Shown: in pieces, positions 37,222-46,074 of the stretch
How positions within the stretch are numbered: the first letter of the stretch is position 1
Layout: each line of letters starts with the position of its first letter
NCBI GenBank assembly: GCA_015063245.1
Contig: SUSV01000001.1
Coordinates: 124,001 to 188,000 of the forward strand
Direction: 5' to 3'
Length of the DNA: 64,000 nucleotides
Source of the DNA: Thermoplasmata archaeon
Lineage (GTDB): Archaea > Thermoplasmatota > Thermoplasmata > Methanomassiliicoccales > Methanomethylophilaceae
Program-made: the position numbers and the translations under genes
The notes under the pieces: model-generated
Seen by the model: only the letters and a program-made list of their open reading frames with translations
The model's database searches: none
Told to the model about the DNA's origin: nothing

Positions 37222-37532
37222 AGATGGAAATCACACAGCAGAAAGACAACCCCCTGTCCAAGAGGGTCGAGGTGTACTTCACCATCAACCACGATGGAGA
37301 GAGCACACCCGGAAGGAACGCAGTCGCAGAAGAGATCGCCAAGGCATGCAAGTCCAAGAGAGACTGTGTCGTCGTCGACACGATCGAGTCCGTCTACGGA
37401 AAGGGCATGTCCAAGGGATACGCAAAAGTTTACGAGAGCAAGGAAGCAGCACTCGAGTTCGACAGGGATTACCTCCTCAAGAGGAACGGAATCGAGGCAA
37501 AGGCTTACGAGCCCCCAGCAGCCGAGGAGTGA
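37218..37532 (+). CDS. rps24e: Ribosomal protein S24e
   Basis: MKMEITQQKDNPLSKRVEVYFTINHDGESTPGRNAV. Confidence 0.93.
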   Translation: MKMEITQQKDNPLSKRVEVYFTINHDGESTPGRNAVAEEIAKACKSKRDCVVVDTIESVYGKGMSKGYAKVYESKEAALEFDRDYLLKRNGIEAKAYEPPAAEE

Positions 37533-37537
37533 TTAAG

Positions 37538-37726
37538 ATGGCAGCAAAGGCAAAGGCACCCAAGGCAGCAGCAAAGAAATCTAACGCTTACCAGGTCGAC
37601 GGAAACACCGTCACAAGGACCAAACAGTTCTGTCCCAAATGCGGACCCGGAACATTCATGGCAATCCACGCAGACCGTGTCTCCTGTGGATGCTGCGGAT
37701 ACACCGAGTTCACAAAGAAGGACTGA
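37538..37726 (+). CDS. rps27ae: Ribosomal protein S27ae with Ala/Lys-rich N-terminus
   Basis: CPKCGPGTFMAIHADRVSCGCCGYTEF zinc ribbon; ATG at 37538 inside track ORF 37163..37726. Confidence 0.9.
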   Translation: MAAKAKAPKAAAKKSNAYQVDGNTVTRTKQFCPKCGPGTFMAIHADRVSCGCCGYTEFTKKD

Positions 37727-37777
37727 GAAAGTCAACTCTTCATTCGCCTCCTCCCTCTCAACAGGAGGCTCAGGATC

Positions 37778-37802
37778 GCCGGGGGAGTATCTAACCCCCG
37801 GC
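37778..37802. terminator. GCCGGGGG-N9-CCCCCGGC hairpin after the ribosomal operon
   Basis: Perfect 8-bp inverted repeat. Confidence 0.6.
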
Positions 37803-37825
37803 AAATTTCTCTTTCCTTCTCATTT

Positions 37826-37899
37826 GGGCCTGTAGTATAGCTTGGATAGCATAGGGGCCTCCGGAGCTCCGGACTCGGGTTCGAATCCCGACGGGCCCG
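37826..37899 (+). tRNA. tRNA-Arg (CCG)
   Basis: GGGCCTG acceptor pairs with CGGGCCC; anticodon loop GGGGC-CTCCGGA-GCTCC; T arm CGGGTTCGAATCCCG. Confidence 0.9.
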
Positions 37900-37900
37900 C
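37886..37900. repeat. attL-like 15-bp direct repeat TCCCGACGGGCCCGC (tRNA-Arg 3' end)
   Basis: Identical to 38774..38788. Confidence 0.8.
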
Positions 37901-38023
37901 ATAGTTTTATATATTAGTTATTCAAAAATTGTTAGAAACACGAAAGTATGATAAAAGACAAGGCAGTATACGTCATAACATCTGCTCAGTTTATATAATG
38001 TAGAATTGAGATTAAGGACTATC

Positions 38024-38338
38024 ATGTTCGAGGACAAGGTAAGCGCATTTGTGGACAAGGTCTCAAAAGATTTTGATCCAAAAGCAATCATAGTCTTTGG
38101 TTCAGTAGCAAAAGGAACAGCCACAGAGGACAGCGATTTGGATGTGGCAGTCATTCTGGATACTGACCTATCTTGGACAGAACGTGTAATTGCCATACGC
38201 CGTTCTTTAGGACGTTTTGGTGTTGCATTGGATCTACTAGTCTTCACTCCGGAGGAGATCGAAGCAGAGAAGAATAATCCTTGCACAATAGTCAGTGAGA
38301 TCCTATCAACAGGAAAGGTAGTTTATGGAACCGCATGA
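38024..38338 (+). CDS. Minimal nucleotidyltransferase (MNT), putative antitoxin
   Basis: AIIVFGSVAKGTATEDSDLDVAVIL nucleotidyltransferase GS…D.D motif; overlaps the downstream HEPN gene. Confidence 0.88.
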   Translation: MFEDKVSAFVDKVSKDFDPKAIIVFGSVAKGTATEDSDLDVAVILDTDLSWTERVIAIRRSLGRFGVALDLLVFTPEEIEAEKNNPCTIVSEILSTGKVVYGTA

Positions 38339-38693
38339 AACTCCAGAGGGATTGAGGGCCAGGGCAGCCGAGGATTTACGCGTAGCGCAGATTGTCAAAG
38401 AAAACGATGACGAACTGGTCACCATCATCTGTTTCCATCTGCAGCAATATGTCGAGAAGAGCCTCAAAGCCCGTTTGATGGAGTTGGAGATTCCGTACGG
38501 TAAGGTGCATGACCTTTTGATGTTGGTTCAATTGCTCCCTGACGGGGCACCGATTGAAAATGAATACTGCAATGATTTGATTGCACTCACCCATTACGCT
38601 ACAACAGCGAAATACAGCGCACGTGCGCCGACGGTCGATGAGATGGAACGTGCGTTCAAAGCAGCTCCAATCATTGTGTCTTTGATCAAATGA
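38325..38693 (+). CDS. HEPN-domain protein, putative toxin of the MNT/HEPN pair
   Basis: CFHLQQYVEKSLKARLMELEIPYGKVHDLLMLVQLL…ALTHYATTAKYS; MNT partner upstream. Confidence 0.85.
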   Translation: MEPHETPEGLRARAAEDLRVAQIVKENDDELVTIICFHLQQYVEKSLKARLMELEIPYGKVHDLLMLVQLLPDGAPIENEYCNDLIALTHYATTAKYSARAPTVDEMERAFKAAPIIVSLIK

Positions 38694-38707
38694 CCTATAA
38701 TGCACCA

Positions 38708-38735
38708 ACATTATCCCCTATAAGGGGTATAATGT
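38708..38735. terminator. Long hairpin ACATTAT-CCCCT-ATA-AGGGG(T)ATAATGT downstream of the HEPN gene
   Basis: 12-bp stem with one bulged T. Confidence 0.55.
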
Positions 38736-38773
38736 ACCGTTTTCCAAAGTGTCTGGCTAGCATCTTAAGCTAG

Positions 38774-38788
38774 TCCCGACGGGCCCGC
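38774..38788. repeat. attR-like 15-bp direct repeat TCCCGACGGGCCCGC
   Basis: Identical to the 3' end of tRNA-Arg at 37886..37900. Confidence 0.8.
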
Positions 38789-38913
38789 TTAAGTTTACAG
38801 CCAGCATCCAAAATTTTTGGTACATTATACTTTCACACTCCATATACGAGGAAAAACTAGCCACTACATTATCCCTCGGTGAACACAATTAGGTTGTTAG
38901 GTTGTTAGAAATA

Positions 38914-39575
38914 ATGGGGAGATACGACAGGGCTAGCACAAAGACGGAACTCGCGATACAGGAAGCATATTGGAGAATCTACGAGAATGGGGATACCGCT
39001 ACGGTGACCGTGGATGAGATATGCGATGAAGCAGGCGTCCACAGGTCGACATTCTATCACCACTTCAAGAGCGTCGAAGCAGCATCGGATTCCATCAAGG
39101 AAAGGCAGATGTCCCTGCTGAAAGATCTATTCGAAAGGACCGGAGGGAAGAATGTGGATTTCACAGCCTTCATCCCGGCATTCCAGGAGCTGTTCGATGA
39201 GAACGAACGCTACCTTGTCCCGCTTGTGAAAGAGTACGGGACAGGGAATTCTCGTTCCAATACAGGTCCTACCTCGAAGATATGATGTTCGAACACCTGA
39301 AGATCTCATACGATAACCGCGACACCAGGACAGCAGGTGTAATGGCGACGGTGATCTCGGGACTCGTCGACATGTTCCTGCTCGCCCTGTCCAATCACAC
39401 CATCACCCTTTAGGATGCCAACATGCTGTCCAACGGGATGATCAATACAGGGCTCAGATCAGTACTCCGCGACGGTTTCGGTATACACATCGGATTCACT
39501 ATGATGAAACTCCACAATACCTATGATGAGGGTGTATCTGATAGAATAGCTCCCTCCGATGGGGAAAGAAAATAG
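38914..39575 (+). pseudogene. TetR-family regulator disrupted by a -1 frameshift near 39238-39240 and an in-frame TAG at 39411
   Basis: HTH TVTVDEICDEAGVHRSTFYHHFKSVEAASDSI. After the frameshift the -1 frame continues REFSFQYRSYLEDMMFEHLKISYDNRDTRTAGVMATVISGLVDMFLLALSNHTITL*DANMLSNGMINTGLRSVLRDGFG. Confidence 0.7.
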
Positions 39576-39597
39576 GCGGATACGTACTGTATCCGCC
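39575..39597. terminator. Hairpin GGCGGATAC-GTACT-GTATCCGCC between convergent tetR remnant and hydrolase
   Basis: Perfect 9-bp stem with 5-nt loop. Confidence 0.6.
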
Positions 39598-39624
39598 ATG
39601 TCCCTGAAACACAAGGATAATCCG

Positions 39625-40632
39625 TTACGAGAGGTACTTTCCGAAGAACTCCTGTATGGAATCGAAGGGAATGAACTCGTACCTGTCATACAGATCGCAA
39701 TGGATCGCTCCCGGTACGATGATCTTCTTCTTGTTGTCCCCTTTCAGCAGGGAGAATGCGGTCTCGCCCATGTAACGGGAATGGGCCTTCTCCCCGTGGA
39801 CCAGCAGCACGGCGCTCTCGATCTCGTCCGCGAACCTCAGGATACGTGTGTTCAGCAGGGATGTGGACGCTGTTTCGCACCAGCTCATGTTGGAACCCAG
39901 CGAGCGCGGGTGGTATCCGCGTTCGGTCCTGTAGTATTCCGCATACTGCCTGATGGAATCGGGCACCCCTTCCGGAGGGAGCTCCTCGGGAGCGGGGAGT
40001 CCGCCTGTGGTGTGGAATTCATTGGATGCGAAGTCCTTCGTCCTCTGTGCCATGAGGTTCCTGCGGGCTTCCATCCTGGCCTCCTTGGAATCCTGGGAAT
40101 CGTTGTATCCGTTGCAGACCACGCGTGACATGTCGTACATGGTCATCACCGCGGTGGCCTTGACCCTGGTGTCTATGGCAGCTGTGTTAAGAGCGAATCC
40201 GCCCCAGCCGCATATCCCTATGATACCTATCCTCTCCGGATCCACATCATCGCGGTTGGACAGATAATCGACCGCGGTCATGAAATCCTCGGTGTTTATG
40301 TCGGGGGAGTTCATGTATCTCGGCATCCCGCCCGATTCTCCGGTGAAACTGGGATCGAAAGCAAGTGTCAGGTATCCTCTTTTGGCCATCTCGTGTGCGT
40401 AAAGTCCGGATGATTGTTCCTTCACGGCACCGAAGGGGCCGCATACGGCAATGGCGGGAAGTCTGCCCTCTGCGCCCTTGGGTCTGTAGATGTCAGCGGC
40501 GAGGGTTATGCCGAAGTGATTGACGAACGTGTCCTTGGTGTGTTCCACCTTATCGGACAATCTGAAGGTCTTGTCCCACTCGTCCGTCAGTTTCAGCTTC
40601 TCTTTGACGCATGATGTTGTCTCTATAGGCAT
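39625..40632 (-). CDS. Alpha/beta hydrolase (dienelactone hydrolase/DUF1100-like)
   Basis: GITLAADIYRPKGAEGRLPAIAVCGPFGAVKEQSSGLYAHEMAKRGYLTLAFDPSFTGESGG; GIIGICGWGGFALNTA (nucleophile elbow with Cys); VHGEKAHSRY. Confidence 0.82.
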   Translation of the reverse strand: MPIETTSCVKEKLKLTDEWDKTFRLSDKVEHTKDTFVNHFGITLAADIYRPKGAEGRLPAIAVCGPFGAVKEQSSGLYAHEMAKRGYLTLAFDPSFTGESGGMPRYMNSPDINTEDFMTAVDYLSNRDDVDPERIGIIGICGWGGFALNTAAIDTRVKATAVMTMYDMSRVVCNGYNDSQDSKEARMEARRNLMAQRTKDFASNEFHTTGGLPAPEELPPEGVPDSIRQYAEYYRTERGYHPRSLGSNMSWCETASTSLLNTRILRFADEIESAVLLVHGEKAHSRYMGETAFSLLKGDNKKKIIVPGAIHCDLYDRYEFIPFDSIQEFFGKYLS

Positions 40633-40659
40633 CTTATCGGCTCCTTTGATCGATAAACT

Positions 40660-40710
40660 TAAAGTTACATTAACTACTTAAAGTTAATTAAAGTCATAGA
40701 TGTAACTTTA
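40660..40710. promoter_or_regulatory. Divergent control region with 11-bp inverted repeat TAAAGTTACAT…ATGTAACTTTA
   Basis: Arms 40660-40670 and 40700-40710 between the hydrolase and MerR starts; inner TTAACT…AGTTAA palindrome. Confidence 0.65.
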
Positions 40711-40739
40711 AAATATCCTGTTCCGGTAGGGGAATCATA

Positions 40740-41183
40740 ATGATCTATACCGTAGGCGAACTTTCAAAAGCGACGGGCGTTCCCGCATCGACCATACGCT
40801 ACTATGACAGCCAAGGGCTTCTGCCCCAGGTAGAGAGGAGCAGCGGAGGCATGAGGGTATTCGACGATAGGTCATATCAGGCACTGCAGGTCCTGGGATG
40901 CCTGAAGGAATCGGGTCTGTCCATCAAGGAGATGAAGGAATTCATAGAACTCGTCGAGGAGGGCGATGATTCTCTGGGAAAACGCCTCGAACTCTTCCGC
41001 TCCCGCAGGGATGCCATGAGGGAACAGATGAAGAAGATGGAATCGTTCTTGCAGATCCTGGATTTCAAGGTCTGGTATTATGAGACCGCCCTGCAGGCTG
41101 GTACCGAATCGAAAATGGCATCCCTTTCGGATGAGGATGTGCCGGCAGAACTGCGCGAGGCGTGGAAGAGGCTCAATCACTGA
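40740..41183 (+). CDS. MerR-family transcriptional regulator
   Basis: YTVGELSKATGVPASTIRYYDSQGLLPQVERSSGGMRVFDDRSYQALQVLGCLKESGLSIKEMKEFIEL. Confidence 0.93.
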   Translation: MIYTVGELSKATGVPASTIRYYDSQGLLPQVERSSGGMRVFDDRSYQALQVLGCLKESGLSIKEMKEFIELVEEGDDSLGKRLELFRSRRDAMREQMKKMESFLQILDFKVWYYETALQAGTESKMASLSDEDVPAELREAWKRLNH

Positions 41184-41423
41184 ACCGAATACGCCATATG
41201 ACGTTACGATTGTGATTCGGCGATCTTCTTGCTACTGATGCCTAGGCGCAGATTGGCCGTTATCGACAAGATCGGCCCGCTGCTGGAGCTGCCGATACTT
41301 TCTATCACTGCAAACATGCGTCTTGGGTTGCGGAGCAGAATCTGCGGCGATACAGATTTGTGAAGGGACTCTGGCAGATCCGATGATGGACTGACGGTTC
41401 TGGCACAAGTTGAATATATCCAA

Positions 41424-42554
41424 ATGCCTTACATGGACAACATGAAGGGGCGCATCTTGCCGAGGAAGGAGCTCTCCGATCTGCCGAAGACGGTTCACGG
41501 CGGTCAGGCCTGGAAGCTCCGGGATATAGAGGACTACAGTCACAACCTCAATCCGTTCGGACCTCCCGAGGGCATAGATGAGATCATCGCCTCGGCAGTG
41601 GCGGATATCGGCCACTATCCCGACGATTCCTGTGCAGAGCTCAAGGATACTATCTCCAAGGTCTTCGGCATCGATCCCGAATGCATCACGGTCGGAGCGG
41701 GGTCATCCGATATCATCAGGAACGTCCCCAACACATTCTTCAAACCGGGCGATAATGTCGTCCTCAGCCGTCCGGGTTTCGCCGAGTACGCACAGCAGTG
41801 CAAGATCGTCGGAACCAACATCGTATGGAACGAGCTCACGCCCGAGAACGATTTCAGGATAGATCTGGATTCCCTCATGTACAATGTGGGCGACAACACC
41901 AAGGCGCTCTACATATGCAACCCCAACAACCCCACCGGGAGGGTGGAGCCCAGGGATAAGATCATCAGCATCGTGAGGGAGTGCGAGGACCGCGGAGTGC
42001 TGGTCTTCCTCGATGAGACTCTCCTAGAGCTGGTCCCCGGATACGCGGATATAACGCTCTCCGGTATAGTCGACAGGTTCACCAACCTCATCGTCGCGAC
42101 ATCGCTGACGAAGTCGTTCGCCATACCCGGCATAAGGATAGGCTTCGGACTATCCAACCCCGACATTATCTCGGAGATGGAGAAGGTCAGGATGACGTGG
42201 AATGTCGGTCAGATCGAGCAGACAGTTGCGACGGTCCTGATCAGGGACCATATGGACTATGTCGATCAGGCCGCGGCAGTGATGGGCGAGGAGTCGGAGA
42301 TCATGAACTCGTCGCTCAACAGCATCGGCTTCCCGGCAGGACCCGTATCTGATTCGTTCTTCTATTTCAACGACATAAGCAGCCTCGGCATGGACGGTGC
42401 GGAGTTCCAGAAGAAGATGCTCTCACACGGTATCATGATCAGGGACTGCGCCTCTTTCGGACCGGAGTTCAAGAGCTACGTCCGCTACAGCGTCAAGGAC
42501 AGGGAGCGCAACTGCCGTTTCCTCGCTGCCGCCGATTCTGTGATCAACGGGTGA
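41424..42554 (+). CDS. cobD: L-threonine-O-3-phosphate decarboxylase / histidinol-P aminotransferase-like (CobD family)
   Basis: DYSHNLNPFGPPEGI, AGSSDIIRNVPNTFFKPGD, CNPNNPTGR, SLTKSFAIPGIRIGFG; next to cbiB. Confidence 0.82.
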   Translation: MPYMDNMKGRILPRKELSDLPKTVHGGQAWKLRDIEDYSHNLNPFGPPEGIDEIIASAVADIGHYPDDSCAELKDTISKVFGIDPECITVGAGSSDIIRNVPNTFFKPGDNVVLSRPGFAEYAQQCKIVGTNIVWNELTPENDFRIDLDSLMYNVGDNTKALYICNPNNPTGRVEPRDKIISIVRECEDRGVLVFLDETLLELVPGYADITLSGIVDRFTNLIVATSLTKSFAIPGIRIGFGLSNPDIISEMEKVRMTWNVGQIEQTVATVLIRDHMDYVDQAAAVMGEESEIMNSSLNSIGFPAGPVSDSFFYFNDISSLGMDGAEFQKKMLSHGIMIRDCASFGPEFKSYVRYSVKDRERNCRFLAAADSVING

Positions 42555-43558
42555 TCCCTTTGGAGCTATGGCTGGATGCATTGGCGATAGTGGTCCTGTC
42601 CATACTCATCGACCGTTTCATAGGCGACGTCCCCAACACGTTCCATCCGCTCAGGTGGATGGGGAATTTACTGTATGCAATAGACAGGAGGATCAAGAAC
42701 CGTACATCCGGATTCACATCGGTCCTTGGATTCCTCGCATATCTCCTCGTGTTCGTCCTTTTCGGAGGATTGGGGCTGCTTATCATCGCGGCTACGCACC
42801 ACTATGTGAGCGAGTATGATTCACTCTGGGGCGAGATCGCATGGATCGTCGTCACCGCATTCATCTTCAAGATACAGTTCGCGATATTCTCGTTCAGGAA
42901 GCATTGCGACCCCATCTGCGAGGATCTCGACAGCGGCAGGGTCGAGGATGCGGCCTCCAAGGTGCAGATGATCGTGAGCCGCAACACCAAGGGGATGGAC
43001 CCGGAGCACATCGCTTCGTCATGCTGCGAGACGGTGTCCGAGAACCTCGTCGACAGCATCCTCTCCCCAACGTTCTACTTCGGTCTCTTCGGGATCATGG
43101 GATCGATCATGTTCAGGTGCTCCAACCTCATGGATGCCATGTGGGGATACCTGAACGAGAAATATGCCAGACTCGGATTCTTCCCTGCGAAGTTCGACGA
43201 TGTCCTCGGCTGGTTCACATCCAGGGTATCGCCTCTGTTCGTCGCTCTCGCGGCACTGTTCCTCAGGATGGACTGGAGGGCCGCCGTTCCCGCGGCGAAG
43301 GCCGAGCACACCAAGACGCCGAGCCCCAACAGCGGATGGCCTATGACCGCCGTCTCTGCGGCTTTGGGCATATCCATGGAGAAGAAAGGAGTCTACGTCA
43401 TGGGCAGCGGACCCATGCCTACGACGAAGGATGTGCAGCGCTGCATGAGGCTCGTGGAGCTGACATCGATCATCTTCATGCTCACAGTATGCTTCGCTCT
43501 CTATGCACTCCTCGGCATCCATATACAGCTGTTCTTCGAGGGATTGTTCCCGTTCTGA
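42551..43558 (+). CDS. cbiB: Adenosylcobinamide-phosphate synthase CbiB/CobD
   Basis: DRFIGDVPNTFHPLRWMGNLLYAIDRRI; ETVSENLVDSILSPTFYFGLFG; KAEHTKTPSPNSGWPMTAVSAALGI. Confidence 0.93.
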   Translation: MIPLELWLDALAIVVLSILIDRFIGDVPNTFHPLRWMGNLLYAIDRRIKNRTSGFTSVLGFLAYLLVFVLFGGLGLLIIAATHHYVSEYDSLWGEIAWIVVTAFIFKIQFAIFSFRKHCDPICEDLDSGRVEDAASKVQMIVSRNTKGMDPEHIASSCCETVSENLVDSILSPTFYFGLFGIMGSIMFRCSNLMDAMWGYLNEKYARLGFFPAKFDDVLGWFTSRVSPLFVALAALFLRMDWRAAVPAAKAEHTKTPSPNSGWPMTAVSAALGISMEKKGVYVMGSGPMPTTKDVQRCMRLVELTSIIFMLTVCFALYALLGIHIQLFFEGLFPF

Positions 43559-43647
43559 GCGCTCGACGAGACGGCCTTGCGATCCCTCAGGCGAACTATT
43601 TAATCTGCGTGTCCCTTATTACTGGACAGAGTAGGGGATGTACTCAA

Positions 43648-44493
43648 ATGCCTGAAGACACGAAGGATAATGTCCAGGCTTCCGAGAACAAGGTGGTAAA
43701 GGGATTGTTCTCCCGCTATACTGTCATTAAGTTCAAGGGAAGCTCCAATGAGAAGAATTCAAGACTGAACCTAAGCCTGTTCCCGTTCGTCGGAGTGATG
43801 CTCGCTGCCATAATGCTGCTGCTCATCATCATCGTAGAGTGCCTGAACAACGCGCTCGATGCCGACATATGGGCCTTCATGCTGCTCATCGTCATAGCGG
43901 TGCCGTTCGTATTCTACGGGTTCAAGCCGACACAGGGCCTGATGAACGTATGCGAACGCCTGTTCCCGAAGAAGGGAAGCGAATCCGTGAGCGCAGCGTC
44001 CGTCATGGTCCCGGCACTGTTACTCCTGTTCATATTTGTCACATACAGCATGATCAGCGGTTTCGGCCCGACCTGGGACGACGACCTCAGGTTCGAGATC
44101 ACAAGCTATGCGCTGTTCTACCTGCCTGCCTTCGAGATCGCAGTGACGCTCGCTGTCGTATCGACGCTGTACTTCAGCAAGGTCAACAAGGATTCCCGTT
44201 ACACAGGGTGCGTCGATACCCCCGGATTCATCGTGGCGGTAGTCATCTCGCTCATAGCATGCATCGTGTTCTCCTGTGTCCCCATCCTCATAGAGGTCGA
44301 CATAGAGTTCAAGGATGTCCTCATGATGATCCTGCTCAACGTGTTCGCGGTCATAATCGGACTCATCCTTGCGCAGCTGTTCGACAAGAAGCTCAACGGA
44401 ATGAGCGACAGCGAGGTCGGAGCATCGTTCGAGCTGTCCAGACCGATCCTGGCTCTCTTCTTCATCATCACCTATATCATCGTATTCTGGTGA
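43648..44493 (+). CDS. Multi-TM hypothetical membrane protein
   Basis: ATG 43648 in the frame of track ORF 42841..44493; about six hydrophobic segments. Confidence 0.65.
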   Translation: MPEDTKDNVQASENKVVKGLFSRYTVIKFKGSSNEKNSRLNLSLFPFVGVMLAAIMLLLIIIVECLNNALDADIWAFMLLIVIAVPFVFYGFKPTQGLMNVCERLFPKKGSESVSAASVMVPALLLLFIFVTYSMISGFGPTWDDDLRFEITSYALFYLPAFEIAVTLAVVSTLYFSKVNKDSRYTGCVDTPGFIVAVVISLIACIVFSCVPILIEVDIEFKDVLMMILLNVFAVIIGLILAQLFDKKLNGMSDSEVGASFELSRPILALFFIITYIIVFW

Positions 44494-44629
44494 ATGCCGG
44501 AGGTGGCAGGCATCGCCCTGCCATCTCAAAACTCATTATTCGATTGTTAAACCGATAGATTTTATGTCAGGACCTGTTATCCATCGGTAAGGTTATTGCA
44601 TCCATCCAGGGTGTACCGGAGGCATCGAT

Positions 44630-45469
44630 TTGGGAGCGCTGAAGTCACTGGTGTCGTTCTACACGATATTCCATATGAATATCACGCAGGAGGACATGGA
44701 TGCCATGGAGACGAGGTTCCATCTCACGCCTCTGGTCGGAGTGATCTTCGGAACGCTCCTTCTACTCGAATCCGCTTTGCTCGTCTGGCTCTTCCGCGAA
44801 TATGGTTTCGGGAGCGGGATGGCTACAGCCGTGCTGATGCTGCTCACCGTCTATGCGGGAAGCAAGTTCCTCCATTTCGACGGTCTCACGGACTTCGGGG
44901 ATGGTATGATCGTCTCCGGACAGCAGAGCGACCACATCCGTGCATTGAAGGATACCCTTGTCGGAGCGGGAGGTATCGGTGTCGCGATGATCACCGTCCT
45001 GTGCTCGGTCGCATTCTATTCCATGTACGGCAACGATGCTGTGATCCTCCTTGCATTCCCTGTTATCGAGGTTTTCGTCAAGCATGCGATGGTCGTCGCA
45101 GCAGCAAACGGGAAGCCCGGAAAGGGGATGGCCGCAAGACAGGTGGAGAGGACCACAGGAAGGTCCGCGATCCTGTCGCTCGTGATATCATTCATCGCAT
45201 TCGCCATCCTGTCAGCGTTGGGAGCGGTCCTGATGAACACGCTCTTCGATGTCGAATACGACTTCGCGATCAAGACGGCGGCGATATTCCTTGCTGTTGG
45301 ATTCATTGTATCCACGATCATGGGGCTTGTGATGTCCAGGACCGCCAACAGGGTGTTCGGCATGGTCAACGGCGACATCCTTGGAGCTACAAACGAGGTC
45401 ACCAGGCCCTTCCTGGCATTCTTCCTCTTCCTGGCATTCAGGATCGCTTTGGAACTGTCGGTGATCTGA
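44630..45469 (+). CDS. cobS: Adenosylcobinamide-GDP ribazoletransferase (TTG start)
   Basis: FHLTPLVGVIFG…LHFDGLTDFGDGMI motif; GGAGG RBS before TTG. Confidence 0.9.
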   Translation: MGALKSLVSFYTIFHMNITQEDMDAMETRFHLTPLVGVIFGTLLLLESALLVWLFREYGFGSGMATAVLMLLTVYAGSKFLHFDGLTDFGDGMIVSGQQSDHIRALKDTLVGAGGIGVAMITVLCSVAFYSMYGNDAVILLAFPVIEVFVKHAMVVAAANGKPGKGMAARQVERTTGRSAILSLVISFIAFAILSALGAVLMNTLFDVEYDFAIKTAAIFLAVGFIVSTIMGLVMSRTANRVFGMVNGDILGATNEVTRPFLAFFLFLAFRIALELSVI

Positions 45470-46074
45470 TGGAGGCACTGGTCCATGCTGGAGGGAAAGG
45501 GACCCGCATGGGGCGCTGCGGTATCGAGAAGCCGATGATGAAGGTCGGTGACAAGTGTGCGGTCGAGAGGGTGATCGAAGCTCTCAACGCCTCGAAGAAG
45601 ATCGAACGCGTTCTGGTATCCGTCAGCGACAACACCCTTGAGACCGAGAAGTATCTCAACAGCATCGGTGTCGAGACGGTCCGTACCTCCGGAGACGACT
45701 TCATGGGCGATCTCCATCAGGCGCTGGAGTGCATGAATGGGGAATATGTCCTCACCACACCGTCCGATCTCCCGCTCATCACAACCGAGATCTTCGATGC
45801 CATCATCGATTATTTCGTACCCGGTATGATGGATTCGCTTCTGGCGGTCATTGACGAGCGTACGGTTCGCGGACTGGGAATAACACCATCATATACACGC
45901 GAGAGCAGAGGCAACTCATGGGTTCTCTCGGGCGTTTCCATAATAAACCGCAAGAAGACCCTGAACGGGGATTACCTGGAGGAGGTCCTCTTCGAGACCA
46001 ACTGGCCCGAGCTGTCCGTCAATGTGAACACCCAGCGCGAGCTCACGCTGGCACGTTCCTTCTTCAAAGAGTGA
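45469..46074 (+). CDS. cobY: Adenosylcobinamide-phosphate guanylyltransferase (CobY)
   Basis: MEALVHAGGKGTRMGRCGIEKPMMKVGDKCAVERVIEAL; TTPSDLPLIT. Confidence 0.87.
   Translation: MEALVHAGGKGTRMGRCGIEKPMMKVGDKCAVERVIEALNASKKIERVLVSVSDNTLETEKYLNSIGVETVRTSGDDFMGDLHQALECMNGEYVLTTPSDLPLITTEIFDAIIDYFVPGMMDSLLAVIDERTVRGLGITPSYTRESRGNSWVLSGVSIINRKKTLNGDYLEEVLFETNWPELSVNVNTQRELTLARSFFKE

Noticed and set aside
39411-39413. TAG in tetR as a third pyrrolysine codon
   Set aside because: A frameshift upstream already breaks the gene, so decay is the simpler reading; mentioned only as an alternative.
42841-43647. N-terminal part of track ORF 42841..44493
   Set aside because: Overlaps cbiB in another frame with Arg/His-rich nonsense; the real gene starts at ATG 43648.
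44596-45468. N-terminal part of track ORF 44596..46074
   Set aside because: Shadow of cobS; CobY homology begins at MEALVHAGG (45469).
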